Counted from the first letter of the stretch, positions 27,504-37,343 are shown. The stretch is 64,000 bases of DNA from Limosilactobacillus pontis DSM 8475 (GCF_001435345.1 NZ_AZGO01000065.1:137807-201806), one strand, 5' to 3'. Program-made: numbers and translations. Notes: a model not told the origin generated them from the sequence alone.

Positions 27504-28290
27504 GCAGCACATCCATCCTACCCGTCAGCAGCCGACCCTGAAGCTTGGTGACTTTGAGGGTCCCCTCGACCTCCTCTTGCACCTGATCCGGGAGGCCAAG
27601 ATGGACATCTATGATATTAAGATTGCCACCATCACCAGCCAGTACATGGACTATCTCCACCAGATGCGGGCCCACCGCCTGGAAATTGCCGGCGAGTACT
27701 TCGTGATGGCCTCGACCCTGATGCGGATCAAGAGCCAGCTCCTCTTGCCCCAGACCCCACCCATCGACGAGGAAGAACCTGAAGAAGAGCCGGTTGACCC
27801 GCGTCAGGAATTGGTGGATCAGCTGATCGAGTACCAGCGCTATAAGCAGGCGGCCGACCGGCTCAAGGACAAGGAGAGCTTTCGCCAGCAGGAATACACC
27901 CGGCCGGCAATGCGGGTTCCCCGTAACCTGGTGGGTGAACAGGTAGCTCCCGGAGTAAGCCTAGACCAGCTCCAGGCGGCCTTTAACCAGGTTCTCAAGC
28001 GCCACCGCTTCACCCAACCGGTCGTGGAGACCGTGGCGGCCGAGCGGGTCAGCGTTGGCCGGCAGATGCGGACCGTCTTTGACCGGGTCGTGACTGGCCC
28101 CCAGCGCTTCGTCGACCTGCTGACCACAGCGGTGACGAAGGACGAACTGGTGACCACCTTCCTCGCCATCCTGGAGCTGGCCAAGCACCAGGCGGTTCAC
28201 ATTGAACAGGCGGGACTGTTTGCACCAATAATTATCAGAGAAGGACTGAAGAGTGATGACTACCGAAACAACGAATATCGCCCAGATTGA
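27496..28290 (+). CDS. scpA: segregation and condensation protein A
   Basis: ScpA is the kleisin that bridges SMC heads in the SMC-ScpAB complex for chromosome condensation and segregation. 264 residues with N-terminal [22 protein letters not shown], the middle acidic linker ([11 protein letters not shown]) and a C-terminal winged helix ([21 protein letters not shown]). The ATG at 27496 overlaps ribT and scpB overlaps its end, indicating coupled translation. Confidence 0.97.
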   Translation: MSEQHIHPTRQQPTLKLGDFEGPLDLLLHLIREAKMDIYDIKIATITSQYMDYLHQMRAHRLEIAGEYFVMASTLMRIKSQLLLPQTPPIDEEEPEEEPVDPRQELVDQLIEYQRYKQAADRLKDKESFRQQEYTRPAMRVPRNLVGEQVAPGVSLDQLQAAFNQVLKRHRFTQPVVETVAAERVSVGRQMRTVFDRVVTGPQRFVDLLTTAVTKDELVTTFLAILELAKHQAVHIEQAGLFAPIIIREGLKSDDYRNNEYRPD

Positions 28291-28855
28291 GGGCCTGCTG
28301 TTCATCAGCGGTGACGAGGGGATCACGGTCGGTGACCTCGCTAAGATCACCGGCTTCATGAAACCGGCCATCACCGCGATGCTGGACAAGCTTGCGGCCC
28401 GCTACGCTGGTGATCCTGACTGTGCCCTGGTGGTGCTCCACAGTGGCCAGACATACCGCTTGGCCACCAAGCCATCACTGGCCCCGGTGATCAAGCAGTA
28501 CTTTGAGATCCCACTGACGGTGCCACTGACCAACGCCCTCCTGGAGGTACTGGCCATTGTTGCTTACCGGCAACCGATCACCAGGCTGGAGATCGACGAG
28601 ATCCGGGGGGTACAAAGCTCGGGCTCACTGCAGAAACTGATGGCACGTGGGCTGGTGGATACCCACGGCCGGCTAGATGCTCCCGGGCGGCCGTTTCGCT
28701 ACGTCACGACGGAGAGCTTTTTGGACTACTTTGGCTTATCGTCGCTGGATGACCTGCCACCGTTGCCGGAGGGGGCTGACGTCGATACGGCCGATCTGAG
28801 TGGAGACCTCTTCCTGTCGGCATTCCAGTCACGTAAGCAAGGAGGAAAAGAATAA
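28256..28855 (+). CDS. scpB: segregation and condensation protein B
   Basis: ScpB forms a dimer of winged-helix proteins that binds the ScpA linker. About 199 residues with two winged-helix domains: [19 protein letters not shown] near the start and [19 protein letters not shown]...RGVQSSG in the second. I prefer ATG 28256 (AAGGA about 10 bases upstream); the GTG one codon earlier is possible. It overlaps scpA by about 35 bases and rluB by one base. Confidence 0.97.
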   Translation: MTTETTNIAQIEGLLFISGDEGITVGDLAKITGFMKPAITAMLDKLAARYAGDPDCALVVLHSGQTYRLATKPSLAPVIKQYFEIPLTVPLTNALLEVLAIVAYRQPITRLEIDEIRGVQSSGSLQKLMARGLVDTHGRLDAPGRPFRYVTTESFLDYFGLSSLDDLPPLPEGADVDTADLSGDLFLSAFQSRKQGGKE

Positions 28856-29571
28856 TGGAGAGAATACAAAAAGTAATGGCCGCGGCCGGGGTGGCCTCGC
28901 GGCGGGCCTCGGAGAAGCTGATTGCTGCCGGCCGGGTTCAGGTCAATGGTGAGACGGTTACCGCCCTGGGTACCAAGGTTGGCCACCGCGATAAGGTCGA
29001 AGTTGATGGGGTGCCAATTAACCGTGAGCCCCACGTCTACTACCTGCTGAATAAGCCGCGGGGTGTGATCTCCAGTGCCCATGATGACAAGGGCCGTAAG
29101 ACGGTGGTCGATATTCTCCACGAAGACGAGGTGGAGGAACGGATCTACCCGGTGGGCCGGCTGGACTATGACACCACCGGAATCCTCCTGTTGACGAACG
29201 ACGGGGCCCTGGCCAACAAGTTGATGCACCCCCGTTTCGAGGTGGCTAAAACCTACGTGGCCAAGGTCAAGGGCATTGTCACCAACGATGAACTAAAACG
29301 CCTCCGCTTGGGGGTGCGAATCGACGGTCGTAAGACTAAGCCAGCCAAAACCCGGCTCAAGGAGGTTGACCGTCACCAGCAGACCAGTCTGGTCCAGCTG
29401 ACGATTCATGAGGGGCGCTACCACCAGGTCAAGCGGATGTTTGAGGCGGTTGGCCACCCCGTACTTAAACTACACCGGGAGACGTACGGCTTTCTCAACC
29501 TTCAGGGCCTCCAGTCCGGGGAGTTTCGGGAGCTGCGGCCTACGGAGGTTACCAAGCTGAAACAGCTGTGA
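28855..29571 (+). CDS. rluB: 23S rRNA pseudouridine synthase RluB-like
   Basis: RsuA/RluB family pseudouridine synthase acting on ribosomal RNA. 238 residues with an N-terminal S4 domain (about 1-60: IQKVMAAAGVASRRASEKLI) and a catalytic domain with GRLDYDTTGILLLTNDG (nucleophilic Asp about residue 105). The motif GRYHQVKRMFEAVGHPV follows. Its ATG overlaps the scpB stop (TAATG), with GGAGGAAAAG upstream. Last gene of the scp cluster; no strong terminator is seen before the ribU promoter. Confidence 0.95.
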   Translation: MERIQKVMAAAGVASRRASEKLIAAGRVQVNGETVTALGTKVGHRDKVEVDGVPINREPHVYYLLNKPRGVISSAHDDKGRKTVVDILHEDEVEERIYPVGRLDYDTTGILLLTNDGALANKLMHPRFEVAKTYVAKVKGIVTNDELKRLRLGVRIDGRKTKPAKTRLKEVDRHQQTSLVQLTIHEGRYHQVKRMFEAVGHPVLKLHRETYGFLNLQGLQSGEFRELRPTEVTKLKQL

Positions 29572-29648
29572 TATAGCAGAAATAGAGCAAAAATGGTGGA
29601 AAGTGCAGAAAACGTGGCATTGCCCAGGAGGCTGAGGGGCTAAGAATG

Positions 29649-29677
29649 TTGACGTGACGCAGGGAAGCCGCTATAAT
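29649..29677 (+). promoter_or_regulatory. ribU promoter
   Basis: TTGACG (29649-29654), a 17-base spacer and TATAAT (29672-29677). Confidence 0.85.
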
Positions 29678-29699
29678 AAGAGCGTAAATTATAAAAAAG

Positions 29700-29882
29700 T
29701 TGTCTTCAAGGCGCGGTGAAATTCCCGACCGGCGGTGCAAGCCCGCAACCCACGTCACGTGGTTGATCCAGTTGAATCCTGGAGCCGACAGTATAGTCTG
29801 GTATATAGAAGAAGCTTCTACGTACGTTAACCCTAATTATGATAGGCGCTACTGACAGGTATTATGTTGGTAGCGCTTTTTT
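29700..29882 (+). promoter_or_regulatory. FMN riboswitch with terminator
   Basis: The RFN aptamer is recognised by GGTGAAATTCCCGACCGGCGG near 29715, GCCCGCAACCC, and GAGCCGACAGTATAGTCTGG, ending at about 29814. The platform is an intrinsic terminator with GCGCTAC (29846-29852) and GTAGCGC (29870-29876) followed by T residues. FMN binding should favour termination and shut off ribU. This accounts for the ~350-base gap between rluB and ribU. Confidence 0.97.
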
Positions 29883-29927
29883 CATGACCGGGGCCCACTG
29901 AAGACAATCTCAATGGAGGTTGTTATT

Positions 29928-30506
29928 ATGACGGTGTCGCATTTACGAATTCAGCGCTTAGTGGGGATTGCCTGCCTGAGCGCGTTGGCCTTTATCTTGA
30001 TGTTATTTGAGTTTCCCATCATTCCGATGGCGTCCTATCTGAAAATTGATTTTTCAGACGTTCCGGTCCTGATCGGTGGCTATATCTACGGACCCGCTGG
30101 GGGGATTCTGATCGCCGTGATCAAGTGTCTGATTCACGGGATGGTGCGGGGATTTTCGGTCGGGGAACTGATCGGGATTACTAGTGACTTCATCTCGTCA
30201 CTGGCGATCCTGCTCCCGTTTTGCCTGATCTGGCGCAAACGTCCCCAGTGGTCCCAGAAGAAACAACTGCTGGTTGGCATCATCGTCGCCACGGTGGTCC
30301 TGACGCTAGTCATGTCCCTGCTCAACCTGTGGGTTTTGACGCCGCTCTACATGGCCGTCTGGAACTGGAAGTCAACCCTGCCGGTGGCCCAGTTGGTGGC
30401 CGTCGGGGTCTTGCCCTTTAACATCATCAAGGGCCTGCTGGTGACGGGGGTCTTCGCCATCATCGCCAGCCAGCTGAAACCGTGGTTGGCGGCCCATCGC
30501 TATTAA
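29928..30506 (+). CDS. ribU: riboflavin transporter RibU (ECF S component)
   Basis: Membrane substrate-binding subunit of the energy-coupling factor riboflavin importer. About 192 residues with five or six hydrophobic segments and the S-component block YLKIDFSDVPVLIGGYIYGPAGG. The ATG at 29928 follows TGGAGG by about 10 bases; an earlier in-frame ATG at 29913 precedes the ribosome site and is unlikely. Control by the FMN riboswitch supports the substrate. The shared EcfAA'T module is not in this window. Confidence 0.96.
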   Translation: MTVSHLRIQRLVGIACLSALAFILMLFEFPIIPMASYLKIDFSDVPVLIGGYIYGPAGGILIAVIKCLIHGMVRGFSVGELIGITSDFISSLAILLPFCLIWRKRPQWSQKKQLLVGIIVATVVLTLVMSLLNLWVLTPLYMAVWNWKSTLPVAQLVAVGVLPFNIIKGLLVTGVFAIIASQLKPWLAAHRY

Positions 30507-30583
30507 CCGGAAATAGACGAGGCCGAGAAGCTAGCCTATTGGGTTTCACGTAACTGCATTATAATATTCTGAAAACTAATCGT

Positions 30584-30622
30584 GGCTGGTAAGAAATCTC
30601 ATCTTTCTCACCAGCCGCTTTT
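30584..30622 (+). terminator. hairpin between ribU and ypbB
   Basis: GGCTGGT (30584-30590) pairs with ACCAGCC (30610-30616), extended inside by AGAAA/TTTCT, followed by CGCTTTTC. A TATAAT (30560-30565) lies just upstream, so the hairpin may end ribU or attenuate a short transcript ahead of ypbB. Confidence 0.6.
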
Positions 30623-30684
30623 CGCGTATTTAGGGTTTGTTTCCGTTTATATCTAGTGAGAGAATGGAAAATGAGGTTTTGATC

Positions 30685-31728
30685 ATGAATTCTTACATAC
30701 TACGCTTCTTTTCTTATCACCAACCCCGGCGCGTCCGGGTAATTGAGAACCTGCTGGTGAACCGGCGGACGGTGGCCAACCTGTTCTGGGGACAGCAGTA
30801 CGGTCTTTTGCAATGGCTGGGAGCAAATCGCAGCCTGACCCGTCGTGAATACGATACGACGATTGACGAACTGGTGGCTCAGGGCCTGTTGGTCGTCGAT
30901 GACCAACAGCAGGCACGGCTGACGGTCGCGGGGGTCCAGCGTCAGGAGGAAGACCGTGACCATCAATACCAACCACATTTTTTGGACTGGTACTGGCTGG
31001 CCAACACCAATCAGCTCGGTCAGCGGCTCCTCTTGGGGATGCAGGTGGTCTCGGAGCTTGCCTACCATAACGTCCGCTATGCCCCGGTGACCGTCGGCTA
31101 TGGGCACCTCCTGGCAGTCAAACAGTGGTTTGCCCGGGCAAATCGGGACCAACTAGCGGCGACGGTCTACCGGGATCTTACCCAGCTGACAACCGGTTTA
31201 GCGGGGGCCGATCCACGTCTGGCGACGGTTCTGACTGACGGCCTGGTTGGGCATGACCTGCCGGCGTGGACCAACGCCCAGCTCGGCAAGCAGTTGGGAA
31301 TGGCACCGGCGGATATGCTGGTCCTCAGTCACGACCTCCTCCTGGGGGTGGCCGCTTATTGTCAACACGTTCCCGGACCCCTTCACGACCTCCTGGCCCC
31401 CCTGCTTAACGAGGGCCCCCTGTCAAAGAGTGCGGTCCAGACCCTTAACCTCTACCAGCACGGACACAGTCTGACCCAGATTGCGGCCCAGCGACACCTG
31501 AAGCTGAGTACGGTCCGTGAACACCTGTTGGAGGTGGCCATCCTTTGCCCGGCCCAGCTGGACTGGGACCAACTCCTGCCAGCGCGCAAGCGAGCAGCCC
31601 TGGTCAAGCGCTATCCAGACCCCGATGTCACGACCTGGCACTTTCAGTCACAGGCGGATGACGACGGGGCGGCCTTCTTTGATTACCGGCTCTTTCAGAT
31701 TTACCAGGGGAGGGAAGCACATGAATAA
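30685..31728 (+). CDS. YpbB-like protein with C-terminal helix-turn-helix
   Basis: 347-residue protein at the position of Bacillus ypbB, directly upstream of the RecQ-type helicase. N-terminal and middle parts are helical with no recognised domain. The C-terminal ~90 residues (LYQHGHSLTQIAAQRHLKLSTVREHLLE) match the helix-turn-helix of the RecQ-associated family. The ATG at 30685 has TGAGG at good spacing; an ORF extension to 30637 is less likely. It overlaps recQ by 8 bases. The tie to recQ suggests a DNA-repair or helicase-partner role, but no function is established. Confidence 0.82.
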   Translation: MNSYILRFFSYHQPRRVRVIENLLVNRRTVANLFWGQQYGLLQWLGANRSLTRREYDTTIDELVAQGLLVVDDQQQARLTVAGVQRQEEDRDHQYQPHFLDWYWLANTNQLGQRLLLGMQVVSELAYHNVRYAPVTVGYGHLLAVKQWFARANRDQLAATVYRDLTQLTTGLAGADPRLATVLTDGLVGHDLPAWTNAQLGKQLGMAPADMLVLSHDLLLGVAAYCQHVPGPLHDLLAPLLNEGPLSKSAVQTLNLYQHGHSLTQIAAQRHLKLSTVREHLLEVAILCPAQLDWDQLLPARKRAALVKRYPDPDVTTWHFQSQADDDGAAFFDYRLFQIYQGREAHE

Positions 31729-33169
31729 GGATGAACAACTACACCGCCTGCTGCGCGAACGCTTCGGCTACCAGCACTTTCGCGACGGCCAGCAGGAAAC
31801 CATCGAATCCCTATTGGCGGGGCATGATACCCTGACGGTCCTGCCGACCGGGGCCGGGAAATCGCTGCTCTACCAGCTGCCGGCCTACCTGTTGCCGCAC
31901 GGGGTGGTCATCGTGTCCCCGCTGATCTCCCTGATGCAGGATCAGGTTGACCGCCTGCGCCAGCGTGGTGAGAAGCGGGTGGTGATGCTGAGCAGCCAAC
32001 TCCAGGGCCCGGCCCGCGACCAGGTTCTTAACTCACTGGGCAGCTTTCGTTTCATCTTTGCCTCACCGGAGATCCTGGCCACCCCAGCCATCTTGGCGGC
32101 CCTGCGCCGGATCCAACCAAGCATGCTGGTGGTCGATGAGGCCCACTGTGTCTCGCAGTGGGGCCCGGATTTTCGCCCTGAGTACCTCCTATTAAAACGG
32201 GCCCGCCAAGCCCTCGGGTCGCCACGCCTGCTGATGCTGACGGCCACGGCCACTCCGCGGGTCCGGCGCGACATCCTCAATAAACTGGGCCTGGACCGGG
32301 ATCGCGTTCATCAGGTAATCCGGTCGGTCAACCGGCCCAACATCTTCCTGGCCGTGGACCGGGTTGCCGATCAGGCCGCCAAGAACGACCGCCTCTGCCA
32401 GCTGGTGACCAGCCTTCCTGCCCCGGGAATCATCTACTTTGCTAGCCGTAAGCTGGCCAGTCAGATGGCGGATTGGCTTGCTGAGCAGACCGGCCTGGCG
32501 GTGGCCCCGTACCATGCCGGGATGGCAGCGGTTGACCGCTTCAAGATCCAGCAACAGTTCATGAACAACCGGCTTCAGTTGGTCTGTGCAACGAGCGCCT
32601 TCGGGATGGGGGTGGATAAGAATGATATTCGCTACGTCATCCACTATCATCTCCCGGCCAACCTGGAGAGCTACATGCAAGAGATTGGTCGGGCCGGTCG
32701 TGATGGTCAGCAGAGTGTGGCCGTTCTCCTCTATGCACCTGGTGATGAGGGCCTGGCCAGTCAGCTGACCACGATCAACCTCCCCAGTGCCGACCTCCTG
32801 ACCCAGGTCCAGCACCACCAGTTGCGCCCCAGTGTTCTCGGTGATGACCAGGAGCTGTTTACCTTCTACCTGGACCATGGCTACCAGCCCGCCCAGATTG
32901 TGACGGCCTTTCGAAAGCGTCAGCGGCAGTTGGCCATCAGCCTGCAGAGGGTGGTGGACTATACCGGCCTAGCAACCTGCCGGCGGCGCTTTTTGCTCGA
33001 CTACTTTGGGGAGGAGGCGGCCGATTTTCCACCACCGTGCTGTGATGTTGACCAGCCGCAGTGGGCAGGGGAGCTCACCATGAAGTCAGCACCGCATCCG
33101 GTCGTATGTCAGCAGGGGGATTGGCACCTTCGTCTCCGCCAGCTTTTTAACCAGGGGAATAATCAATAA
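31721..33169 (+). CDS. recQ: RecQ-family ATP-dependent DNA helicase (RecS type)
   Basis: Superfamily 2 DNA helicase, 482 residues. Motifs: LPTGAGKSLLYQLPA (Walker A), VVDEAHCVSQWGPDFRPEY (DEAH box), TATATPRVRRDI and EIGRAGRDGQ (motif VI). It is short, with no HRDC domain. The zinc-binding region seems reduced (CRRRF ... PPCCD instead of a full four-Cys set). Start ATG 31721 follows GGGGAGGGAAG and lies inside the ypbB stop region. A longer in-frame ORF from 31517 is an artefact overlapping ypbB. Confidence 0.94.
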   Translation: MNKDEQLHRLLRERFGYQHFRDGQQETIESLLAGHDTLTVLPTGAGKSLLYQLPAYLLPHGVVIVSPLISLMQDQVDRLRQRGEKRVVMLSSQLQGPARDQVLNSLGSFRFIFASPEILATPAILAALRRIQPSMLVVDEAHCVSQWGPDFRPEYLLLKRARQALGSPRLLMLTATATPRVRRDILNKLGLDRDRVHQVIRSVNRPNIFLAVDRVADQAAKNDRLCQLVTSLPAPGIIYFASRKLASQMADWLAEQTGLAVAPYHAGMAAVDRFKIQQQFMNNRLQLVCATSAFGMGVDKNDIRYVIHYHLPANLESYMQEIGRAGRDGQQSVAVLLYAPGDEGLASQLTTINLPSADLLTQVQHHQLRPSVLGDDQELFTFYLDHGYQPAQIVTAFRKRQRQLAISLQRVVDYTGLATCRRRFLLDYFGEEAADFPPPCCDVDQPQWAGELTMKSAPHPVVCQQGDWHLRLRQLFNQGNNQ

Positions 33170-33177
33170 CTCGGTGC

Positions 33178-33207
33178 TAGACAAGACGTGAAGACGTGCG
33201 CTACAAT
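33178..33207 (+). promoter_or_regulatory. promoter of the LysM protein-cmk unit
   Basis: TAGACA (33178-33183), an 18-base spacer and TACAAT (33202-33207). Confidence 0.6.
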
Positions 33208-33246
33208 CAAAGACGTTAAAATTTTATCGTGAAGGAGGTTTGTTTA

Positions 33247-33813
33247 GTGAGTGAGCATCATGAAGAGACACGCCAAGAGCGTGATGAATTGTGGGACAAG
33301 ACCTTCGCGGACAACGAAGATTTAGATAGCGAGGGTCACCTGTCACGTACGGAACACCGCCGTCAGCGTTCACACAACTCGATGATCACGACGGTCCTGA
33401 TTGTGTTGATCATCATCCTGGCCGCGGCCCCGGTGATCTACTGGGTCAACAATAAGCAATCGTTCAACCACCCGTTGCGTACCGAGCAGCAGGCCGCTTC
33501 GTCCGTGAGTAGTAAAAAAAAAGCTTCACAACGGTCCACAACCTCTGCTAAAAAACACCGGCGGAAAAGTTCGTCTGTAAGCAGTAGCTCATCAACCGCG
33601 GCGTCTAGCACGACGAGCAGTGCATCCAGTAGCGAATCTAGCACCAGCGCGCCGACCAGTAGTAGCCAGCAGCGCTACGTGACTGTTCAACACGGTGAGA
33701 GTGTTTACCGGATTGCCGCCCGCAACGGGATATCGGCTCAGGAACTGGCCCGGCTGAATAACATGACGATCAGGACGCCAATTCATCCTGGTCAGCAACT
33801 ACGAGTAAAATAG
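33247..33813 (+). CDS. LysM surface protein, SAG1386/EF1546 family
   Basis: A 188-residue cell-surface protein: charged cytoplasmic N terminus (about 1-45), one membrane segment (MITTVLIVLIIILAAAPVIYW), a long Ser/Thr-rich linker (about 80-140) and a C-terminal LysM domain (YVTVQHGESVYRIAARNG ... HPGQQLRVK) that binds peptidoglycan. The gene lies between recQ and cmk, as in other Lactobacillales. Translation starts at GTG 33247, nine bases after AAGGAGG. Confidence 0.9.
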   Translation: MSEHHEETRQERDELWDKTFADNEDLDSEGHLSRTEHRRQRSHNSMITTVLIVLIIILAAAPVIYWVNNKQSFNHPLRTEQQAASSVSSKKKASQRSTTSAKKHRRKSSSVSSSSSTAASSTTSSASSSESSTSAPTSSSQQRYVTVQHGESVYRIAARNGISAQELARLNNMTIRTPIHPGQQLRVK

Positions 33814-33833
33814 ATTTGGAGTGAATATCAATT

Positions 33834-34520
33834 ATGACAAAGGGGATCCAAGTGGCTATCGACGGCCCGGCTTCAGCGGGGAAGAGTACGGTTGCTAAAC
33901 TGGTGGCCAAGCGTTTCAATTATGTATACTGTGACACGGGGGCGATGTATCGGGTAGTCACCCTGGCAGCCCTGCGTCACGGCCTAGCGATGGATGCCAC
34001 CGACCAGATTATCCAGCTTGCCCGCCAGATCAAGATCGGCTTTAAGCCTGGCGAGCCCGAACAACGGGTCTACTTAGACGGCATGGAGGTCACCCAGGAT
34101 ATCCGTCAGGGGGAGATCGACAGTAACGTCTCCACGGTGGCGGCCATTCCGGCGGTCCGTACCGAGATGACCCGCCAGCAGCGTGAGATTGCGGCAGCTG
34201 GGGGGATCGTGATGGATGGTCGTGATATTGGAACTACCGTCCTGCCTGATGCCCCGGTGAAGATCTTCATGGTGGCCACGGCTCACGAACGGGCCCGGCG
34301 GCGGTACGTCGAAAACCAGGCTAAGGGGATTGCTACGGCCTCCCTGGAGGACCTGCAAAAGGAGATTGAACTCCGGGACAAGAAGGATTCAACCCGGGCA
34401 GTTTCTCCTTTGACCCAGGCACCTGATGCCATTCGCCTGGACACCACCAAGTTGTCGATCGACCAGGTGGTAGACGAGATTAGCAAGATTATCAAAAAAA
34501 CTCAGGAACAATTACATTAA
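33834..34520 (+). CDS. cmk: cytidylate kinase
   Basis: Phosphorylates CMP and dCMP for nucleotide supply. 228 residues, with the P-loop IDGPASAGKSTVAK at the start, YCDTGAMYR, and MDGRDIGTTVLP in the middle, and the RRRYVENQAKG region. Length and order (cmk then rpsA, der) are standard for Firmicutes. It follows the LysM gene by 20 bases and probably shares its transcript. Confidence 0.97.
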   Translation: MTKGIQVAIDGPASAGKSTVAKLVAKRFNYVYCDTGAMYRVVTLAALRHGLAMDATDQIIQLARQIKIGFKPGEPEQRVYLDGMEVTQDIRQGEIDSNVSTVAAIPAVRTEMTRQQREIAAAGGIVMDGRDIGTTVLPDAPVKIFMVATAHERARRRYVENQAKGIATASLEDLQKEIELRDKKDSTRAVSPLTQAPDAIRLDTTKLSIDQVVDEISKIIKKTQEQLH

Positions 34521-34524
34521 ATAC

Positions 34525-34553
34525 TGGAAATACTAAACGTTTTTTAGTAGAAT
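34525..34553 (+). promoter_or_regulatory. rpsA promoter
   Basis: TGGAAA (34525-34530), a 17-base spacer and TAGAAT (34548-34553). The spacer includes a small TACTAAA/TTTAGTA hairpin that may also act at the end of cmk. Confidence 0.6.
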
Positions 34554-34592
34554 AGTTTCTAGAGTTGATTGTTGCAAGGAGGATTTTTTTTA

Positions 34593-35828
34593 ATGGCTGA
34601 AAACAATGAAAAGAACAACGATATGTTAAAGGCACTCGATAGCATTGAAACCGTAAAGGTGGGTGATGTTGTCAAGGGTGAAGTTTTGGCAATCGATGAC
34701 GATCGTCAAGCTATCGTTGGTATCAAAGATGCAGGGGTTGAAGGTGTCGTCCCTGCTAAGGAATTATCAACCAAGCCAGTTGAAGACATCAATGATGCAG
34801 TTAAAGTAGGTGACGAATTAGACTTAGTTGTCATCTCCAAGATCGGTAGCGATAAGGAAAATGGTAGTTACTTACTTTCTCACCGTCGTCTTGAAGCCCG
34901 TAAGGTATGGGATGACATTCAAAAGAAGTTCGATGATGGTGAAACCATCACTGCTAAGGTTACCCAAGCAGTTAAGGGTGGTTTAGTTGTTGATGCTGGA
35001 GTACGTGGCTTTGTCCCTGCTTCAATGATCACTGATCACTACGTTGAAGATCTGAATCAATTCAAGGGCCAAGAACTTGAATTCAAGATCATCGAAATCG
35101 AACCAAGTGAAAACCGTTTGATTCTTTCCCACAAGGAAATTGTCAAGGCTGAACACGAAAAGGCTGCCGAGAAGATCTTTGCCGAATTACAACCAGGTGA
35201 CGTTGTTGAAGGTAAGGTTGCACGGATGACCAACTTCGGTGCCTTCATCGACCTTGGTGGTGTTGATGGCCTGGTTCACGTTTCCGAAATTTCCTACGAC
35301 CACGTTGACAAGCCTTCAGATGTTCTGTCTGCCGGCCAAGACGTTAAGGTTAAGGTACTGAGCGTCGACCCTGACCGTGAACGGATCTCCCTTTCCATCA
35401 AGCAAACGCTTCCTGGACCATGGGATGACATCGAAGAAAAGGCCCCAGCTGGCTCTGTTCTGACCGGGACGGTTAAGCGTCTGACCAGCTTTGGTGCCTT
35501 CGTTGAGGTATTCCCTGGTGTTGAAGGTTTGGTTCACATTTCCCAAATCTCCCATAAGCACATCGCTACGCCAGCTGACGTGCTGAAGCCAGGTCAAGAA
35601 GTCAAGGTTAAGGTCTTAAACGTCGACCCAGAACGGCAACGTTTAGGCTTATCCATGAAGGCTCTTGAAGAGCGTCCAAAGGGTGAGGATAACGACAACC
35701 GTCGTGGTGGCCGTCGTTCACGCCGGAACAACAACCGCAACGCCATGAACAATGCCCCTGAAGAAGAAACAGGCTTCTCCATGGGTGACCTGATTGGTGA
35801 CAAGCTGAAGGACTTACGTAATAACTAA
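34593..35828 (+). CDS. rpsA: 30S ribosomal protein S1 homologue
   Basis: 411-residue protein with four S1 RNA-binding domains (about residues 22-95, 112-180, 197-268 and 283-353), then an Arg/Asn-rich tail with GRRSRRNNNRN. The last two domains are the best conserved (TNFGAFIDLGGVDGLVHVSE and TSFGAFVEVFPGVEGLVHIS). Four domains is usual in Gram-positives, against six in E. coli. ATG 34593 follows AAGGAGG; the ORF extension to 34569 is rejected. Codon use is AT-richer than in neighbours, in line with high expression. Confidence 0.95.
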   Translation: MAENNEKNNDMLKALDSIETVKVGDVVKGEVLAIDDDRQAIVGIKDAGVEGVVPAKELSTKPVEDINDAVKVGDELDLVVISKIGSDKENGSYLLSHRRLEARKVWDDIQKKFDDGETITAKVTQAVKGGLVVDAGVRGFVPASMITDHYVEDLNQFKGQELEFKIIEIEPSENRLILSHKEIVKAEHEKAAEKIFAELQPGDVVEGKVARMTNFGAFIDLGGVDGLVHVSEISYDHVDKPSDVLSAGQDVKVKVLSVDPDRERISLSIKQTLPGPWDDIEEKAPAGSVLTGTVKRLTSFGAFVEVFPGVEGLVHISQISHKHIATPADVLKPGQEVKVKVLNVDPERQRLGLSMKALEERPKGEDNDNRRGGRRSRRNNNRNAMNNAPEEETGFSMGDLIGDKLKDLRNN

Positions 35829-35850
35829 TTACGATTAAGTTGCATTCGGG

Positions 35851-35890
35851 AAGGCTGAGAAGAAAGGTATTTCTTCCCAGCCTTTCTTTT
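35851..35890 (+). terminator. rpsA terminator
   Basis: AAGGCTG with AGAAGAAA pairs with TTTCTTC and CAGCCTT (35851-35884) with one bulge, then T residues. Confidence 0.85.
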
Positions 35891-35909
35891 ATTCAAAGGG
35901 GTGAATATT

Positions 35910-37223
35910 ATGGAAAATCCTGTTGTTGCAGTGGTTGGCCGGCCGAATGTCGGCAAGTCAACCCTTTTTAACCGGATCGCGGGGGAACGAATCTCGATTG
36001 TTGAGGATACGCCGGGTGTTACTCGTGACCGGATCTATGCCCACGGTGAATGGCTGGGCAAGCACTTTAACCTGATTGATACCGGGGGGATCGAACTCTC
36101 TGACCAGCCCCTGCTGACCCAGATTCGGGAGCAGGCTGAGGTCGCCATTGATGAGGCCGACGTGATCATCTTCGTTGTTGATATCGAAAACGGGGTCACT
36201 GATGCCGACGAGCAGGTGGCCCGGATTCTCTACCGGTCGGATAAGCCGGTGGTCCTGGCGGTCAACAAGGTCGATAACCCGGAGCGGCGTAGTGACATCT
36301 ATGACTTCTACTCACTGGGACTGGGCGAACCATACCCGGTTTCTAGTGTCCACGGGGTCGGGATGGGGGACCTGCTGGATGCGGTGATCCACCGCTTCCC
36401 GGACAATGTCGCCAATGATGAGGACGACAGCATTCACTTCTCCTTCATCGGACGGCCAAACGTCGGTAAGTCCTCCCTGGTCAACGCCATCCTTGGTCAG
36501 AACCGGGTGATTGTTTCCAACGTTGCGGGAACCACCCGGGACGCCATCAACACCAGCTTCACAACGAAGGATGGGCAGGAGTTCACAATGGTCGACACCG
36601 CCGGAATCCGTAAGAAGGGCAAGATCTACGAGAACACTGAGCGCTATGCCCTGATGCGGGCCATGCGGGCCATTGACGATAGTGACGTGGTCTGCGTCGT
36701 CCTCAATGCCGAGGAAGGGATTCGGGAGATCGACAAGCACATTGCTGGTTACGCCCACGAGGCCGGTTGTGGGGTGATCATCGTCGTTAACAAGTGGGAC
36801 ACCCTAAAGGAGAAGGACCACCGGACGATGACCGACTTTACCAACCTGACCCGCCACGAGTTCCAGTATCTGAGCTACGCACCGATCATCTTCGTCTCTG
36901 CTAAGACCAAACAGCGGCTCAACCAGTTGCCGGACCTGATTGAGGAGGTCAACGCCCACCACAAGCGCCGGGTCCAGTCATCGGTTCTCAATAACGTCTT
37001 GATGGACGCCATCGCCGCCAACCCAACGCCGACGACCAATGGCAAGCGGCTGCGGGTTTACTATGGAACCCAGGTGGCCACGGCCCCGCCGACCTTCGTG
37101 ATCTTTGTCAACGATCCTGAGCTGATGCACTTCTCCTACCAGCGTTACCTGGAGAACCAGATCCGGTTGGCCTTCGATTTCAGTGGGACCCCGATCCACC
37201 TGATCAAACGTCAACGGCAGTAA
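35910..37223 (+). CDS. der: ribosome biogenesis GTPase Der (EngA)
   Basis: Essential tandem GTPase for 50S subunit assembly, 437 residues. First G domain: [20 protein letters not shown] (about 10-170). Second: [20 protein letters not shown] (about 180-350). A C-terminal KH-like domain follows. ATG 35910 is eight bases after AAGGGG; the GTG three codons earlier overlaps that site and is unlikely. Confidence 0.98.
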   Translation: MENPVVAVVGRPNVGKSTLFNRIAGERISIVEDTPGVTRDRIYAHGEWLGKHFNLIDTGGIELSDQPLLTQIREQAEVAIDEADVIIFVVDIENGVTDADEQVARILYRSDKPVVLAVNKVDNPERRSDIYDFYSLGLGEPYPVSSVHGVGMGDLLDAVIHRFPDNVANDEDDSIHFSFIGRPNVGKSSLVNAILGQNRVIVSNVAGTTRDAINTSFTTKDGQEFTMVDTAGIRKKGKIYENTERYALMRAMRAIDDSDVVCVVLNAEEGIREIDKHIAGYAHEAGCGVIIVVNKWDTLKEKDHRTMTDFTNLTRHEFQYLSYAPIIFVSAKTKQRLNQLPDLIEEVNAHHKRRVQSSVLNNVLMDAIAANPTPTTNGKRLRVYYGTQVATAPPTFVIFVNDPELMHFSYQRYLENQIRLAFDFSGTPIHLIKRQRQ

Positions 37224-37277
37224 AAATTTTCGGCTTTTGAATCCCTAAAAAAAGCCTTAAAAATTGGAGAAAAGCGC

Positions 37278-37306
37278 TTGCCAGTAGGGTTTCACTATGC
37301 TAACCT
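37278..37306 (+). promoter_or_regulatory. possible hup promoter
   Basis: TTGCCA (37278-37283), a 17-base spacer and TAACCT (37301-37306). The -10 box is poor, although TATGC precedes it directly. An A/T-rich hairpin GGCTTTT/AAAAGCC (37232-37256) lies between der and this site. Confidence 0.4.
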
Positions 37307-37343
37307 TAACATTGAAATGATGCGAACTCCTCGTAATTGTTTC

